Below are positions 44,084 through 52,919 of a stretch of 64,000 nucleotides of DNA, one piece after another. The position numbers and the translations under genes were made by a program. This stretch comes from Paraburkholderia polaris (GTDB lineage: Bacteria > Pseudomonadota > Gammaproteobacteria > Burkholderiales > Burkholderiaceae): NCBI RefSeq assembly GCF_012927345.1, contig NZ_JABBGJ010000051.1, positions 1 to 64,000 on the forward strand, given 5' to 3'. The first letter of the stretch is position 1; every line of letters begins with the position of its first letter. The notes below the pieces were generated by a model. It made no database searches, was not told where the DNA came from, and saw nothing but the letters and a program-made list of their open reading frames with translations.

Positions 44084-44613
44084 TGTTCGGGATATGTCGA
44101 CTGATCCGCCGGCGGCGTGCTTTTGCGTGAGCGCTCGTAAGGGCAGGGGCAAATGCCGTTCAGGATTACGTGGCAAAATCTTCGTGTGTCATCCTTCTCT
44201 TTCGCTCCGCCGTCAGCAACTGATCGTCTAGTAGCGTTTCCCGGATATCCGCTTTTACTGAACGCGTGTGGCTGCTTCCCTCGCACTCGGACCGTGACGC
44301 GTTGATCCGCTTGCAAAATCTATTCAATTCTGATGTTGGCTTAGAGCAGTCTGATCCTGCGGCCTCGCTATTGAGAATAGTCTTGGTTTTGAATTGATTT
44401 TGAAAGACTGTAGGCAATTTGAATTAATTTTTGACAGAAATCGACACATTTATCCGGTTGGTATGTATATATTTAATGGCAATGGAGTTGCATGGCGGCC
44501 TTTGGGAGAAGGCCTTGTTTGAAATGGGTTGTGACGGTCGAGCTCGATAGGATCTGGCGAGAAGCGAATGACATTAACGGTGATGTTAGGAATCAGGATT
44601 CGGTACGCGTGCA
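44084..44613. other. AT-rich gene-free stretch
   Basis: More than 500 bases with clearly lower GC than the rest of the window, particularly 44320-44480. I find no supported gene. Open frames here are short and resemble nothing known. It begins the patch of foreign or decaying DNA that extends to about 46150. Confidence 0.6.
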
Positions 44614-45735
44614 TTGCGCGAATTTTTGATTATTAAAACGTTTCTGCAAAATTTTAATTCGTGCACGGTTAAGCGTGTTAGTTTGGATGGGCGCAATGAG
44701 GTGCACGCCAAGGTGCAATTACGGAATGTTAATGTTATCGAGGATTTTTTTTCAACCAGGTTCGGCTTCAGAGGATGTTCGAGCATCAAGCTCCTCGCAT
44801 TGCTGTTGTTTGGCTTGGTGACCATCACTACAAGTGCTAGCGCGGCAGAAAATACGCTTGCACATTTTCGTGATTGCGACGTCTGCTCCGAGATGGTGGC
44901 TCTCCCTTCTGGAGTGTTCATGATGGGCGCAACGGAGGACGAGTTCTAGGGCGAGAACGAGGACTACCGCTTCAAATACGTCAATGAAACGCCCAGGCAC
45001 GAGGTGCATGTGAAGTCTTATGCACTGGCGAAGTTCGACGTGACAAGGAAACAGTTCGAGACTTTCGTCGATGCAACTGGATTCCACGAAAAGGGATGCA
45101 GGGTATTTAAACAGGGTCGGTGGTATTTCGACCCGTCCGCTGACTGGAAAAATCCGGGGTTCAGCCAGACGGATCGTGACCCGGTCGTCTGCGTATCCTG
45201 GTTTGACGCGGAAAAATTTATTGCTTGGCTTAACACGAAGCTACCGAAAACAGCTGTCCACAGGTACAGGCTGCCAACAGAAGAAGAGTGGGAGTATGCC
45301 GCGAGGGGCGGCACCATCACGCAAGCCTACTGGGGCAGTAACCACGCGGACCAATGTCGCTATGAGAATGCGAGAGATCAGGCAGCGAGGATTCTGGATC
45401 CTAATGCGCCACTCGCGGATTGCAACGACGGATTTGTCTGGACTGCCCCAGTGGGATCGTTCAGGCCAAATCCTTGGGGCTTATACGACATGTTAGGCAA
45501 TGCGTACCAATGGATTGCAGATTGTCCTGAGGTGGGATACCACCCGCCTCCGGCAGTGCCGGAATGGATGCCTAATCATTTTCAGTTTCGCTCACTTCGG
45601 GGTGCGAGTTGGGCATCGATCCCGATTGCTGTTCGCTCAGCCGGCCGGATGGCTGCTAAACCCGAAGACCGGGATAGCACCTTTGGATTTCGCCTCGCGG
45701 TTGATTTGCCGCTTCAGTTGCCCAAGGGAGAATAA
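44614..45735 (+). pseudogene. FGE-sulfatase-like (SUMF1-type) exported protein, interrupted by an amber codon
   Basis: A frame with a signal-like segment (LLALLLFGLVTITTSASAAE) and the family opening FRDCDVCSEMVALPSGVFMM stops at TAG (44947-44949), then continues in the same frame for 262 residues with intact FGE-like sequence (ETPRHEVHVKSYALAKFDVT, YRLPTEEEWEYAARGG, WGLYDMLGNAYQWIADC, LRGASWASIPIAVRSAGR, STFGFRLAV). Only one residue is affected, so inactivation is recent, or the stop is read through, or it is a sequencing error. The PxxCRSAxR active-site cysteine of true formylglycine enzymes is Val here, so the protein is a non-canonical member. The start is unclear; 44614 is the furthest TTG. 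Confidence 0.75.
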
Positions 45736-45921
45736 ATGTCTGACTTGACCGTCGTACAAACCACTTCAAATGTCGCCTCAGCCATCGGGGCTTGGACGAC
45801 TTTTATGCAAACGCTGGTGGCCTACAAGAACGGAACAGCGAGCCAAGGCGATGTAAGACTCGCGCCAGCAGGTCGGACTGGAGGTGTGGAACAGCTATCA
45901 GGCGGTGCAAACCTCGACTGA
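45736..45921 (+). CDS. Small protein following the FGE-like gene
   Basis: I do not recognise it. The 61-residue frame starts directly after the FGE-like stop codon with GGGAG upstream, so it was presumably co-translated with that gene. The first ~40 residues (SDLTVVQTTSNVASAIGAW, FMQTLVAYKNGTASQGD) look like a real polar/amphipathic protein; from about 45860 the frame enters the TolC remnant and the tail is probably out-of-frame read-through. The original gene may have been longer and been cut by the join. Confidence 0.4.
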   Translation: MSDLTVVQTTSNVASAIGAWTTFMQTLVAYKNGTASQGDVRLAPAGRTGGVEQLSGGANLD

Positions 45922-46147
45922 CAGTGTCAAGGACAGCGCGACGCTGCTAGATATCGCGCAGCGCTCGTTCACGGCGGCGCAACATCGCTATCAGGCAGGC
46001 GTCGGCAACATCCTGGAACTGCTCAACGCACAGACTGCGCTGGCCAACGCGCAGCAACAGCGCGTGCAAGCGCTGGCCGACTGGCGCGCGGCTCGCTTGC
46101 GACTCGCCGGCAGTCTGGGTCATCTCGGCAATGACGACTTGCAATGA
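45857..46147 (+). pseudogene. TolC-family outer-membrane efflux protein, C-terminal remnant
   Basis: After an in-frame TAA (45854-45856), the frame reads RQQVGLEVWNSYQAVQTSTD, LLDIAQRSFTAAQHRYQAGV, NILELLNAQTALANAQQQRV and ends at TGA. This is the last ~95 residues of an outer-membrane efflux protein of the NodT/TolC type. The N-terminal three quarters is missing, and the join to unrelated DNA near 45855 shows a deletion or recombination point. Confidence 0.85.
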
Positions 46148-46175
46148 AACAAACCCTCCATCTCAACTCTTTGCT

Positions 46176-47315
46176 ATGCGAAACAGTCTACGAGTCGCGA
46201 TCTGTGCGGCTAGCGTCATGCTGGCTTGCGCGCAAGCCAGGGCGCAAATCGCGACCACCCAGCCCGACAACAACTGTCATCTGACTAAGGACGCGACGCT
46301 GCCGTTGACGGAAATCAGCGGGCACTATCATGTTCCCGTCGATATCGGCGGCCAGACGTTCCTGATGGTGGTCGATTCGGGCGCGGAAGATACGGTGCTC
46401 ACGCCTGAGGCGGCCGACTTGCTCCATTTGTCGACCGACATGTCGAAAGCCGATGTAATACGTGGTGTGGGCGATACCCGCTCGGTGTATCCGCGGGTGC
46501 TGCCCTCACTCAAATTCGGCACAGAGGAGTGGCCCAATACGCGGGTCGAGGTCGCAAATCTGTTGACAGCGGCGGAACGTGCCGCGCCGTCGGTTCCAAT
46601 CGGACTGATCGGCGCCAGGATATTGTCGCGGTATGACGTCGAGTTCGATTTCCCCGCGAAGACCATGACGCTCTATACCGCTCAAGGATGCACAGGCCGC
46701 TTTGTGCCGTGGGTCGGCAACTACGATGCCTACTCGCCGATCGCCACGCCACGCAATCGCTTTATCCTGTCGCTCGCATTGAATGGCCGTCCGATCAAGG
46801 CCGTCCTCGATACCGGCGCGTCGCGTTCGCTGCTCAAGCATGCCGCCCTGCAGGCGGTCGACGTCGACGAGGCCGCACTCGCAAGCGATCGGCAATTGTC
46901 GGGGACGGGCGTAGCGGGCAACTCGATTCATGTGTATGTGCATCGCTTCGACAGCCTCAGGGTGGGGAGGGCCAATTTGCGGAACGCGCCTATCGAGGTC
47001 GGCGATGCCGCGCTGAGTGATTCGGACATGCTGTTGGGGATGGACTTCCTGAGGTGGCGCCGTGTATGGCTTTCCTATTCGACGGGATCGGTCTTCATGC
47101 AACTGGCGTCCGGACGGGCCGGCGCCGCGCCGGCAGCGTCTCAGGCTGCACCTGCGTCCAGTCAGTCAGTGGATGTGGATGGACAACTGGCGGCGATCGG
47201 GCAGACGAGCGACGCACCGGCCGCGTTGCCGCTCAGCCGGTTGAGGCAGTTTTCAACCCACTCGCACATCACCTATTACCCGAATCTCCTTCTCCCGGTG
47301 GGGCGAACCAGATAA
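46176..47315 (+). CDS. Exported two-domain retropepsin-like aspartic protease
   Basis: The 379-residue protein has a signal peptide (MRNSLRVAICAASVMLACAQ, cut near ARAQ) and two tandem aspartyl-protease half-domains: MVVDSGAEDTVL with Asp67 and AVLDTGASRSLL with Asp212. Each is a retropepsin-type D-S/T-G motif, so one chain could form a pseudo-dimer with both catalytic aspartates, like a fused retroviral protease. The C-terminal ~60 residues are low-complexity. The ATG at 46176 lacks a ribosome-binding site and an in-frame ATG at 46131 lies inside the TolC remnant; translation may once have been coupled to that gene. Periplasmic location expected; target unknown. Confidence 0.8.
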   Translation: MRNSLRVAICAASVMLACAQARAQIATTQPDNNCHLTKDATLPLTEISGHYHVPVDIGGQTFLMVVDSGAEDTVLTPEAADLLHLSTDMSKADVIRGVGDTRSVYPRVLPSLKFGTEEWPNTRVEVANLLTAAERAAPSVPIGLIGARILSRYDVEFDFPAKTMTLYTAQGCTGRFVPWVGNYDAYSPIATPRNRFILSLALNGRPIKAVLDTGASRSLLKHAALQAVDVDEAALASDRQLSGTGVAGNSIHVYVHRFDSLRVGRANLRNAPIEVGDAALSDSDMLLGMDFLRWRRVWLSYSTGSVFMQLASGRAGAAPAASQAAPASSQSVDVDGQLAAIGQTSDAPAALPLSRLRQFSTHSHITYYPNLLLPVGRTR

Positions 47316-47497
47316 GCAAGGGAGGTCCTGGTACGGAAGCCTTCCGCGGGCGCCTCTTCATGGCCGCGACTGCTAGTGGGTCGTAAGCGGCGGCCGTCTG
47401 CCTTTGCCGGTCGCGAGCGGCGCTGGCCCGTGTCAACGCGCAATACGCGGCGTCGTGCGCAAAATCGTGAGCGTAAGCGCGGCGTTTGCTATCATTA

Positions 47498-47513
47498 CTG
47501 TATAAACATACAG
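47498..47513. promoter_or_regulatory. LexA (SOS) box
   Basis: CTGTATAAACATACAG is a perfect CTGT-N8-ACAG LexA site with an A/T-rich centre, 27 bases upstream of the nuclease gene start. It places the nuclease-helicase operon under SOS control. This is the only such box I noticed in the window. Confidence 0.9.
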
Positions 47514-47540
47514 CCCTCTGTGATTGCTCGTTGCTGACTG

Positions 47541-49604
47541 ATGCTTTCTGACGCGCCTACCGTAGCTTCCTTCGAGATGCCTTTCGCTCCGCCAGGGGCG
47601 AACTCGCCGCCTTGGGCGTTGTACTACCTGCTGAATTTTGAGCGCGCGCTGGCCTGGCTTGCCGAGCGCTACGATGACGTGTTCGGGCCGGATGAGCGCC
47701 ACTTTCTCAACGAATTTCGCGGCTTGCCTCGGGCGTCGCGCGCGTTGCTGGTGCGCCTGCTGATGCGCAAGGGCACGCTTTTCAGGGCGAGCCGTCTGAG
47801 CTACGACGAGATCGGTTGTCCGCTGCAAGCCGCCGCGCCGCTAATCGCGCTCGGCTGGATCGACGCCGCGCCAAATCTCAGTCTCGACGAACTGTTCGGC
47901 CTCGCAACCCGCCCCGAACTCCAGCAGATGTTTGGCGGGCTCCTTATGCGCAAGAGCGCTCGCAAATCGGATCTGCTCGCCGCCTTGCGCATCACGCATG
48001 ACGATGCGCGGCCCTACCATGTCTGGGACCCGCAGAGCGCCGACCGCGTCTTCCACGTCGCCATCGCGCCGCTCTGCGAGCGTCTGCGCCTGATGTTCTT
48101 CGGCAATCTGCAGCAGGAATGGTCGGAGTTCGTGCTTGCCGATCTCGGCGTGTTCCAGTACGAGAAGGTTGCATTCGCTCCGTCGTCGCGCGCATTCCAG
48201 CAACGCGCGGACGTGGACGTGTACCTGGCGTTGCACGCGTGCCGCGGCGCGCTCGACTGGCTGCCCGCAGGCGACTCGGAAGCTGAGGCGATCGACGAAC
48301 TCGTCGCCGTGATCGCCGCGATCGAAACCTCGAACCCCTGGCTCGAAACACGTCGCGCGAAACTGCTGTTTCGTATTGGCCAGTACTGCGAGCGTCAACA
48401 GAACTGGCCCACCGCACTTGCAGTCTACGAACGTTGCGCGTGGCCCGGCGCGCGCCATCGGCGCTTGCGTGTGCTGGAGCGCAGCGAAAGATTCGACGAA
48501 GCCTTCGTCCTCGCTTCGCAAGCCGCCGCCGGGCCTGAAAGTGAGGAGGAGGCGCAGCGCGTTGCACGCATGTTGCCTCGTTTGCAGCGCAAGCGCGGCG
48601 AGCGGGTGGCGCGTGTGCCTGCCGCACGGCCAGTCGAGCGCAACACATTGGTGTTGCCGAGACCTGCGGCGCCGCAACCTGTGGAATACGTCGCACGCGA
48701 TCATTTGACTTGCGAGTCGGCACCGGTTCATTACGTCGAAAATGCGCTGATCAATTCGCTGTTCGGCTTGCTGTGCTGGGAGCCGGTGTTCGCGGCGCTA
48801 CCGGGCGCGTTTTTCCACCCGTTCCAACGCGGGCCGGCCGATCTGCATGCGCCGGATTTTTATGCGCGCCGCGCCGAACAATTCGCCGCGTGTCTCGCGC
48901 AACTCGACAGCAGTGCCTATCGCGAGACGATTATGCGGCACCTGCAAAGCAAGGCGGGTCTGCAATCGCCGTTCGTATTCTGGGGCTTGCTGACGCCCGA
49001 ACTGGTCGTGTTGGCACTCGATTGCCTGCCTGCTGCGCATCTGAAGCTATGGTTCGAGCGGCTGCTGCGCGACATCCGCGGGAACCGTTCGGGCCTGCCG
49101 GACCTGATTCGTTTCTGGCCGGCCGAGCGCCGTTATGAGTTGATCGAAGTAAAGGGTCCCGGCGACCGCTTGCAGGACAACCAGATCCGTTGGCTCGCAT
49201 ACTGTGCACAGCACGGTATGCCGGTGCGCGTGCTCGACGTGCGCTGGGCCGATGAAGGCGTCGCCGGGTCCGACGTCCCGACAGAAGTCGAGACTGGGGC
49301 GACGGCAGAGGTCGTGGAAGTGAGCACGACAGCGGTTCCGAACGAGGCCAGCGCGGAGATCAGGGCGGTCGTTCCGAACGGGGCCAGCGCGGAGGTCAGG
49401 GCAATCGTTCCGAACGGCGCCAGCGCGGAGATCAGGGCAGTCATTCCGAACGGCGCCAGCGCGGAGATCGGCGCAGTCGTTCCGAACGGCGTTGGCGCGG
49501 AGGTCGGTGCAGTCATTCCGAATGGCGCTGAGATCAGGGCAGTCGTTCCGAACGGCGCCACCGCCGAGGTTAGAGCCGTGGTTCCGAAAGAGGTCACAAC
49601 ATGA
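47541..49604 (+). CDS. FAN1-like VRR-NUC domain nuclease
   Basis: The 687-residue protein ends its globular part in a VRR-NUC nuclease domain: PDLIRF with Asp521, then ELIEVKGPGDRLQDNQIRWL with Glu536 and Lys538, the PD-ExK active site. The ~500 residues before it correspond to the SAP-like and helical repeat parts of FAN1, a structure-specific nuclease for DNA crosslink repair. After about residue 598 a tail of seven 11-12-residue repeats (AVVPNGASAEIR type) follows. The gene lies directly after a LexA box and overlaps the next gene as ATGA. The start ATG has no strong ribosome-binding site. Confidence 0.88.
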   Translation: MLSDAPTVASFEMPFAPPGANSPPWALYYLLNFERALAWLAERYDDVFGPDERHFLNEFRGLPRASRALLVRLLMRKGTLFRASRLSYDEIGCPLQAAAPLIALGWIDAAPNLSLDELFGLATRPELQQMFGGLLMRKSARKSDLLAALRITHDDARPYHVWDPQSADRVFHVAIAPLCERLRLMFFGNLQQEWSEFVLADLGVFQYEKVAFAPSSRAFQQRADVDVYLALHACRGALDWLPAGDSEAEAIDELVAVIAAIETSNPWLETRRAKLLFRIGQYCERQQNWPTALAVYERCAWPGARHRRLRVLERSERFDEAFVLASQAAAGPESEEEAQRVARMLPRLQRKRGERVARVPAARPVERNTLVLPRPAAPQPVEYVARDHLTCESAPVHYVENALINSLFGLLCWEPVFAALPGAFFHPFQRGPADLHAPDFYARRAEQFAACLAQLDSSAYRETIMRHLQSKAGLQSPFVFWGLLTPELVVLALDCLPAAHLKLWFERLLRDIRGNRSGLPDLIRFWPAERRYELIEVKGPGDRLQDNQIRWLAYCAQHGMPVRVLDVRWADEGVAGSDVPTEVETGATAEVVEVSTTAVPNEASAEIRAVVPNGASAEVRAIVPNGASAEIRAVIPNGASAEIGAVVPNGVGAEVGAVIPNGAEIRAVVPNGATAEVRAVVPKEVTT
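49334..49600. repeat. 36-bp coding tandem repeat in the nuclease tail
   Basis: Units of about 36 bases of the type GTTCCGAACGGCGCCAGCG followed by GAGATCAGGGCA repeat about seven times at the 3' end of the nuclease gene, with one unit shortened by nine bases. All unit changes keep the frame. They code for (V/I)(V/I)PNGASAEIRA repeats. The array is expected to vary in copy number between strains. Confidence 0.85.
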
Positions 49605-51877
49605 CCTACGTGGTCGCCGTGCGGGCGATGTGCGAATTCACCGCGCGGCGCGGCGATCTGGATCTGCGCTTCACGCCCGCGCCCACTTCGCTGGAAGGCA
49701 TGGCGGGCCACGTGACGGTCGCCGGGCGGCGCGCGAGCGGCTACGAAACCGAGATCACGCTGACCGGCACGCATCGTGGTTTGACCGTGCGTGGCCGCGC
49801 CGACGGTTACGACCCGGCGGCGAACCGGCTGGAAGAGGTCAAGACCCATCGTGGCGCGCTCGAACGGATGCCCGCCAATCACCGCACGCTGCATTGGGCG
49901 CAGGCACTGGTATACGGCCATCTGCTATGCCGCGCCCGTGGGCTCGCCGAATTGACGGTCGCGTTGGTCTACTTCGATATCGGCAGTCAGAAGGAAACGT
50001 TGCTGACCGAAACGCACACCGCGCGTGAGCTGGAGATTTTCTTCGTCGAGCAATGCGAGCGCTTTCTCGATTGGGCCGAGCAGGAAGAAGCACATCGCGC
50101 CGCGCGCAATGCCGCGCTCAGCGCCTTGCAGTTTCCGCATGGCCAGTTCCGTAGCGGGCAGCGCGAGCTGGCGGTGTCGGTGTATCGCGCGGCGCGTGAC
50201 GGCAAGCCGTTGATGGCGCAGGCGCCGACCGGCATCGGCAAGACACTGGCGACGATTTTTCCCTTGCTCAAGGCGTGTGCGTCGGACCAGATCGACCGCG
50301 TGTTCTTCCTCACCGCAAAGACGCCGGGCCGCGCGCTTGCCCTCGATGCGATCGAAACGCTCCATCAAAGCGTCGCGCCGTCCCTTGCGCGGTTGCCGCT
50401 CAGAACGCTGGAACTGGTCGCGCGCGACAAGGCCTGCGAGCATCCCGACAAGGCCTGCAACGGCGAGTCCTGTCCGCTCGCGCGCGGCTTCTACGACCGG
50501 CTCGACGCGGCCCGCAGCACGGCGTTGGCCGGGCCGAGGCTTGACCGGGCGTCGGTGCGCGAAGCGGCGCTTGAACACGACGTCTGCCCGTACTATCTCG
50601 CGCAGGAACTGGCGCGCTGGTCCGACGTGGTGGTCGGCGATTACAACTACTACTACGACAGCAGCGCGATGCTGTACGCGCTCACGCAGATCAATCAGTG
50701 GCGCGTCGGCGTGCTGGTCGACGAGGCGCACAACCTGCTCGACCGGGCACGGCGCATGTACAGCGCCTCGCTCGATCAGGCGGCATTCCGGCTCGCCCGC
50801 AAAACCGCGCCTGCGACGTTGAAGAAGCCGCTTGAACGGCTTCAGCGCGAATGGAACGCCGTCAGGCGCGCGCAGACCGACACCTATCAGGTCTACGCCG
50901 ACGTACCCGGCAAACTGCTTTCGGCCGCACAGAATCTGATCGGCGCGGTAACGGATCAACTCGCCGAAGCACCGCTTTCAATCGACGAAGCGTCGCTGCG
51001 GTTTTTCTTCGACGCCATGCATTTCGTCGCGCTGGCGGAGCAATTCGGCGAGCATTCGATTTTCGACATCACGCTCACCACGGATCGATACGCGCCGCGC
51101 GACAAAGCGAGCACCACGTTATGCGTGCGCAACGTGATCCCGGCACCGTTCCTCGCGGGCCGCTACGCTGCTGCGCGCACCACGGTGATGTTTTCCGGCA
51201 CGCTCAATCCCCATCATTTCTATCGCGACACGCTCGGTCTGCCTGAGCAGACAAACTGGCTCGACGTCGAAGGTCCGTTCCGCGCAGAGCAGTTGCAGGT
51301 GCGTGTGGCGGGGCATGTATCGACGCGCTGGCGTGACCGCGAACGTTCGCTCGTGCCCATCGTCGATCTGATCGCGAGGCAGTACGCAGCGCAGCCGGGC
51401 AACTATCTTGGGTTCCTGAGCAGCTTCGAGTATCTGCAGCGGGTGGTGGCGTTGATGCGCGAGCGTTATCCGGAACTGCCGGTATGGGCGCAGGAACCGG
51501 GCATGGACGAGGCGGCGCGCGACGCGTTCCTCGCGCGCTTTCGCACCATGAATCAGGGCGTGGGCTTCGCGGTGTTAGGCGGCGCGTTCTCCGAGGGCGT
51601 CGATCTGGTCGGTCAGCAGTTGATCGGCGCCTTCATCGCAACGCTCGGCCTGCCGCAAATGAACGACGTCAACGAACAGATGCGCCGCACGATGGAGGCG
51701 AAGTTCGGCAACGGCTACGACTACATGTATCTGTATCCGGGCTTGCAGAAGGTCGTGCAGGCCGCGGGCCGGGTCATTCGCACGGAGCAGGATCAGGGTG
51801 TCGTGCATCTGATCGACGACCGCTACCGGCGGCCGGAAGTGCGTCGCTTGTTGCCGCGCTGGTGGCACGTGCAATAG
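49601..51877 (+). CDS. RecB-type nuclease fused to DinG/XPD-like helicase
   Basis: The 758-residue protein has an N-terminal RecB/Cas4-like nuclease domain (RGRADGYD with Asp68, EEVKTHRG with Glu79 and Lys81, and Gln101 in HWAQALVYGH), then an XPD-like helicase: Walker A APTGIGKT near residue 208, four cysteines for an Fe-S cluster (KACEHPDKACNGESCP and DVCPYY), Walker B VDEAHNLLDRA, and the second RecA domain with QAAGRVIRTEQDQG. It should unwind and cut damaged DNA. The start overlaps the nuclease stop (ATGA), so both genes form one SOS operon. The nuclease-plus-iron-sulphur-helicase arrangement suggests crosslink or replication-fork repair. Confidence 0.9.
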   Translation: MTYVVAVRAMCEFTARRGDLDLRFTPAPTSLEGMAGHVTVAGRRASGYETEITLTGTHRGLTVRGRADGYDPAANRLEEVKTHRGALERMPANHRTLHWAQALVYGHLLCRARGLAELTVALVYFDIGSQKETLLTETHTARELEIFFVEQCERFLDWAEQEEAHRAARNAALSALQFPHGQFRSGQRELAVSVYRAARDGKPLMAQAPTGIGKTLATIFPLLKACASDQIDRVFFLTAKTPGRALALDAIETLHQSVAPSLARLPLRTLELVARDKACEHPDKACNGESCPLARGFYDRLDAARSTALAGPRLDRASVREAALEHDVCPYYLAQELARWSDVVVGDYNYYYDSSAMLYALTQINQWRVGVLVDEAHNLLDRARRMYSASLDQAAFRLARKTAPATLKKPLERLQREWNAVRRAQTDTYQVYADVPGKLLSAAQNLIGAVTDQLAEAPLSIDEASLRFFFDAMHFVALAEQFGEHSIFDITLTTDRYAPRDKASTTLCVRNVIPAPFLAGRYAAARTTVMFSGTLNPHHFYRDTLGLPEQTNWLDVEGPFRAEQLQVRVAGHVSTRWRDRERSLVPIVDLIARQYAAQPGNYLGFLSSFEYLQRVVALMRERYPELPVWAQEPGMDEAARDAFLARFRTMNQGVGFAVLGGAFSEGVDLVGQQLIGAFIATLGLPQMNDVNEQMRRTMEAKFGNGYDYMYLYPGLQKVVQAAGRVIRTEQDQGVVHLIDDRYRRPEVRRLLPRWWHVQ

Positions 51878-52067
51878 GCAGGTGCAATCGGCAGGTGCAG
51901 TCGGCACGCGCAACAAGGGTGCAACAAAGGTGCAATAAGCGGCTTACCGACGCCTCGCAAGCCCATCTCTTTACCTCCCAGGTAATCGACCTACCTACCG
52001 CCACCAGGCAAAGTGGCGGCACGGCACAACGATTCCGACCCAAGCGACCCAAGGTAAAGAGGCTTCC

Positions 52068-52919
52068 ATGAACGCGACCGCACCGTATCTCACCGACGAA
52101 CCCAACACCCTCCGCACCGCCGACCGCACGCGCCTTTTTTACCGCGACTGGGGACACGGCACGCCGCTCGTGTTTCTGTCCGGCTGGACGCTGAACTCCG
52201 ACATGTGGGCCTATCAGATGGAGCCGCTGTCGCGCCTCGGTTGCCGTTGCATCGCCTATGACCGCCGCGGCCACGGCCGTTCGAGCGATCCGGGGCGCGG
52301 CTACGACTTCGATACGCTCGCCGACGATCTCGACAGCGTGCTGAGCGCGCTCGATCTAAGCAACGTGACGCTGGTCACGCATTCGATCGCGAGCGGCGAA
52401 GCGGTGCGCTATCTGACGCGGCATGGGTCGGAACGCGTGGCCCGGATTGCGTTCATCGCGCCCGCCGCCACGCCGTATCTGCTGAAAACCGAAGACAACC
52501 CGAACGGGATCGACGCCGCACTGTTCGAGCAAGGCCGTGTCGCACTGAGCCGTTCCTTCCCGGACTGGATCGAGGCCAATGCCGCACCTTACTTCGGCCC
52601 GGGCGTGTCGCGCGCGCCGCTCGACTGGACGATCCGCATGATGCTGCAAACCTCGCATCAGGCCATGCTGGAACTCGCCCGTGTCCAGACCGTCACCGAT
52701 TTCCGCGCGGAGCTGGCCCGTGTCCGGGTGCCGTCGCTGGTCGTGCATGGCGACCGCGACGCTTCGGCGCCGCTCGAACTCACCGGACGGCCGACTGCGG
52801 CGCTAATCGAAGGCGCTTCACTGAACATCTACGAAGGCGCCGGCCACGGCCTGTACTTCACTCATGCGGAGAAGTTGAACCAGGATTTGCTGGCGTTCCT
52901 GGGCCGCCTGCCGGCTTAG
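52068..52919 (+). CDS. Alpha/beta hydrolase with unusual nucleophile elbow
   Basis: The 283-residue protein resembles non-heme chloroperoxidases and esterases: LVFLSGWTLNSDMWAYQ, CIAYDRRGHGRSSDPGRGYD, VPSLVVHGDRDASAPL with the acidic residue, and GAGHGLYFTHA with the catalytic His. The serine is at residue 106 in LVTHSIASGEAV, where relatives have a GxSxG elbow; both glycines are replaced here (Thr104 and Ala108). Activity may be altered. AGGTAAAGAGG precedes the ATG. Its last 62 bases overlap the end of the convergent channel gene. Substrate unknown. Confidence 0.85.
   Translation: MNATAPYLTDEPNTLRTADRTRLFYRDWGHGTPLVFLSGWTLNSDMWAYQMEPLSRLGCRCIAYDRRGHGRSSDPGRGYDFDTLADDLDSVLSALDLSNVTLVTHSIASGEAVRYLTRHGSERVARIAFIAPAATPYLLKTEDNPNGIDAALFEQGRVALSRSFPDWIEANAAPYFGPGVSRAPLDWTIRMMLQTSHQAMLELARVQTVTDFRAELARVRVPSLVVHGDRDASAPLELTGRPTAALIEGASLNIYEGAGHGLYFTHAEKLNQDLLAFLGRLPA

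Noticed and set aside
51878-51945. Short GGCAGGTGCA repeats after the helicase gene
   Set aside because: Only two or three imperfect short copies; not enough to call a functional repeat.
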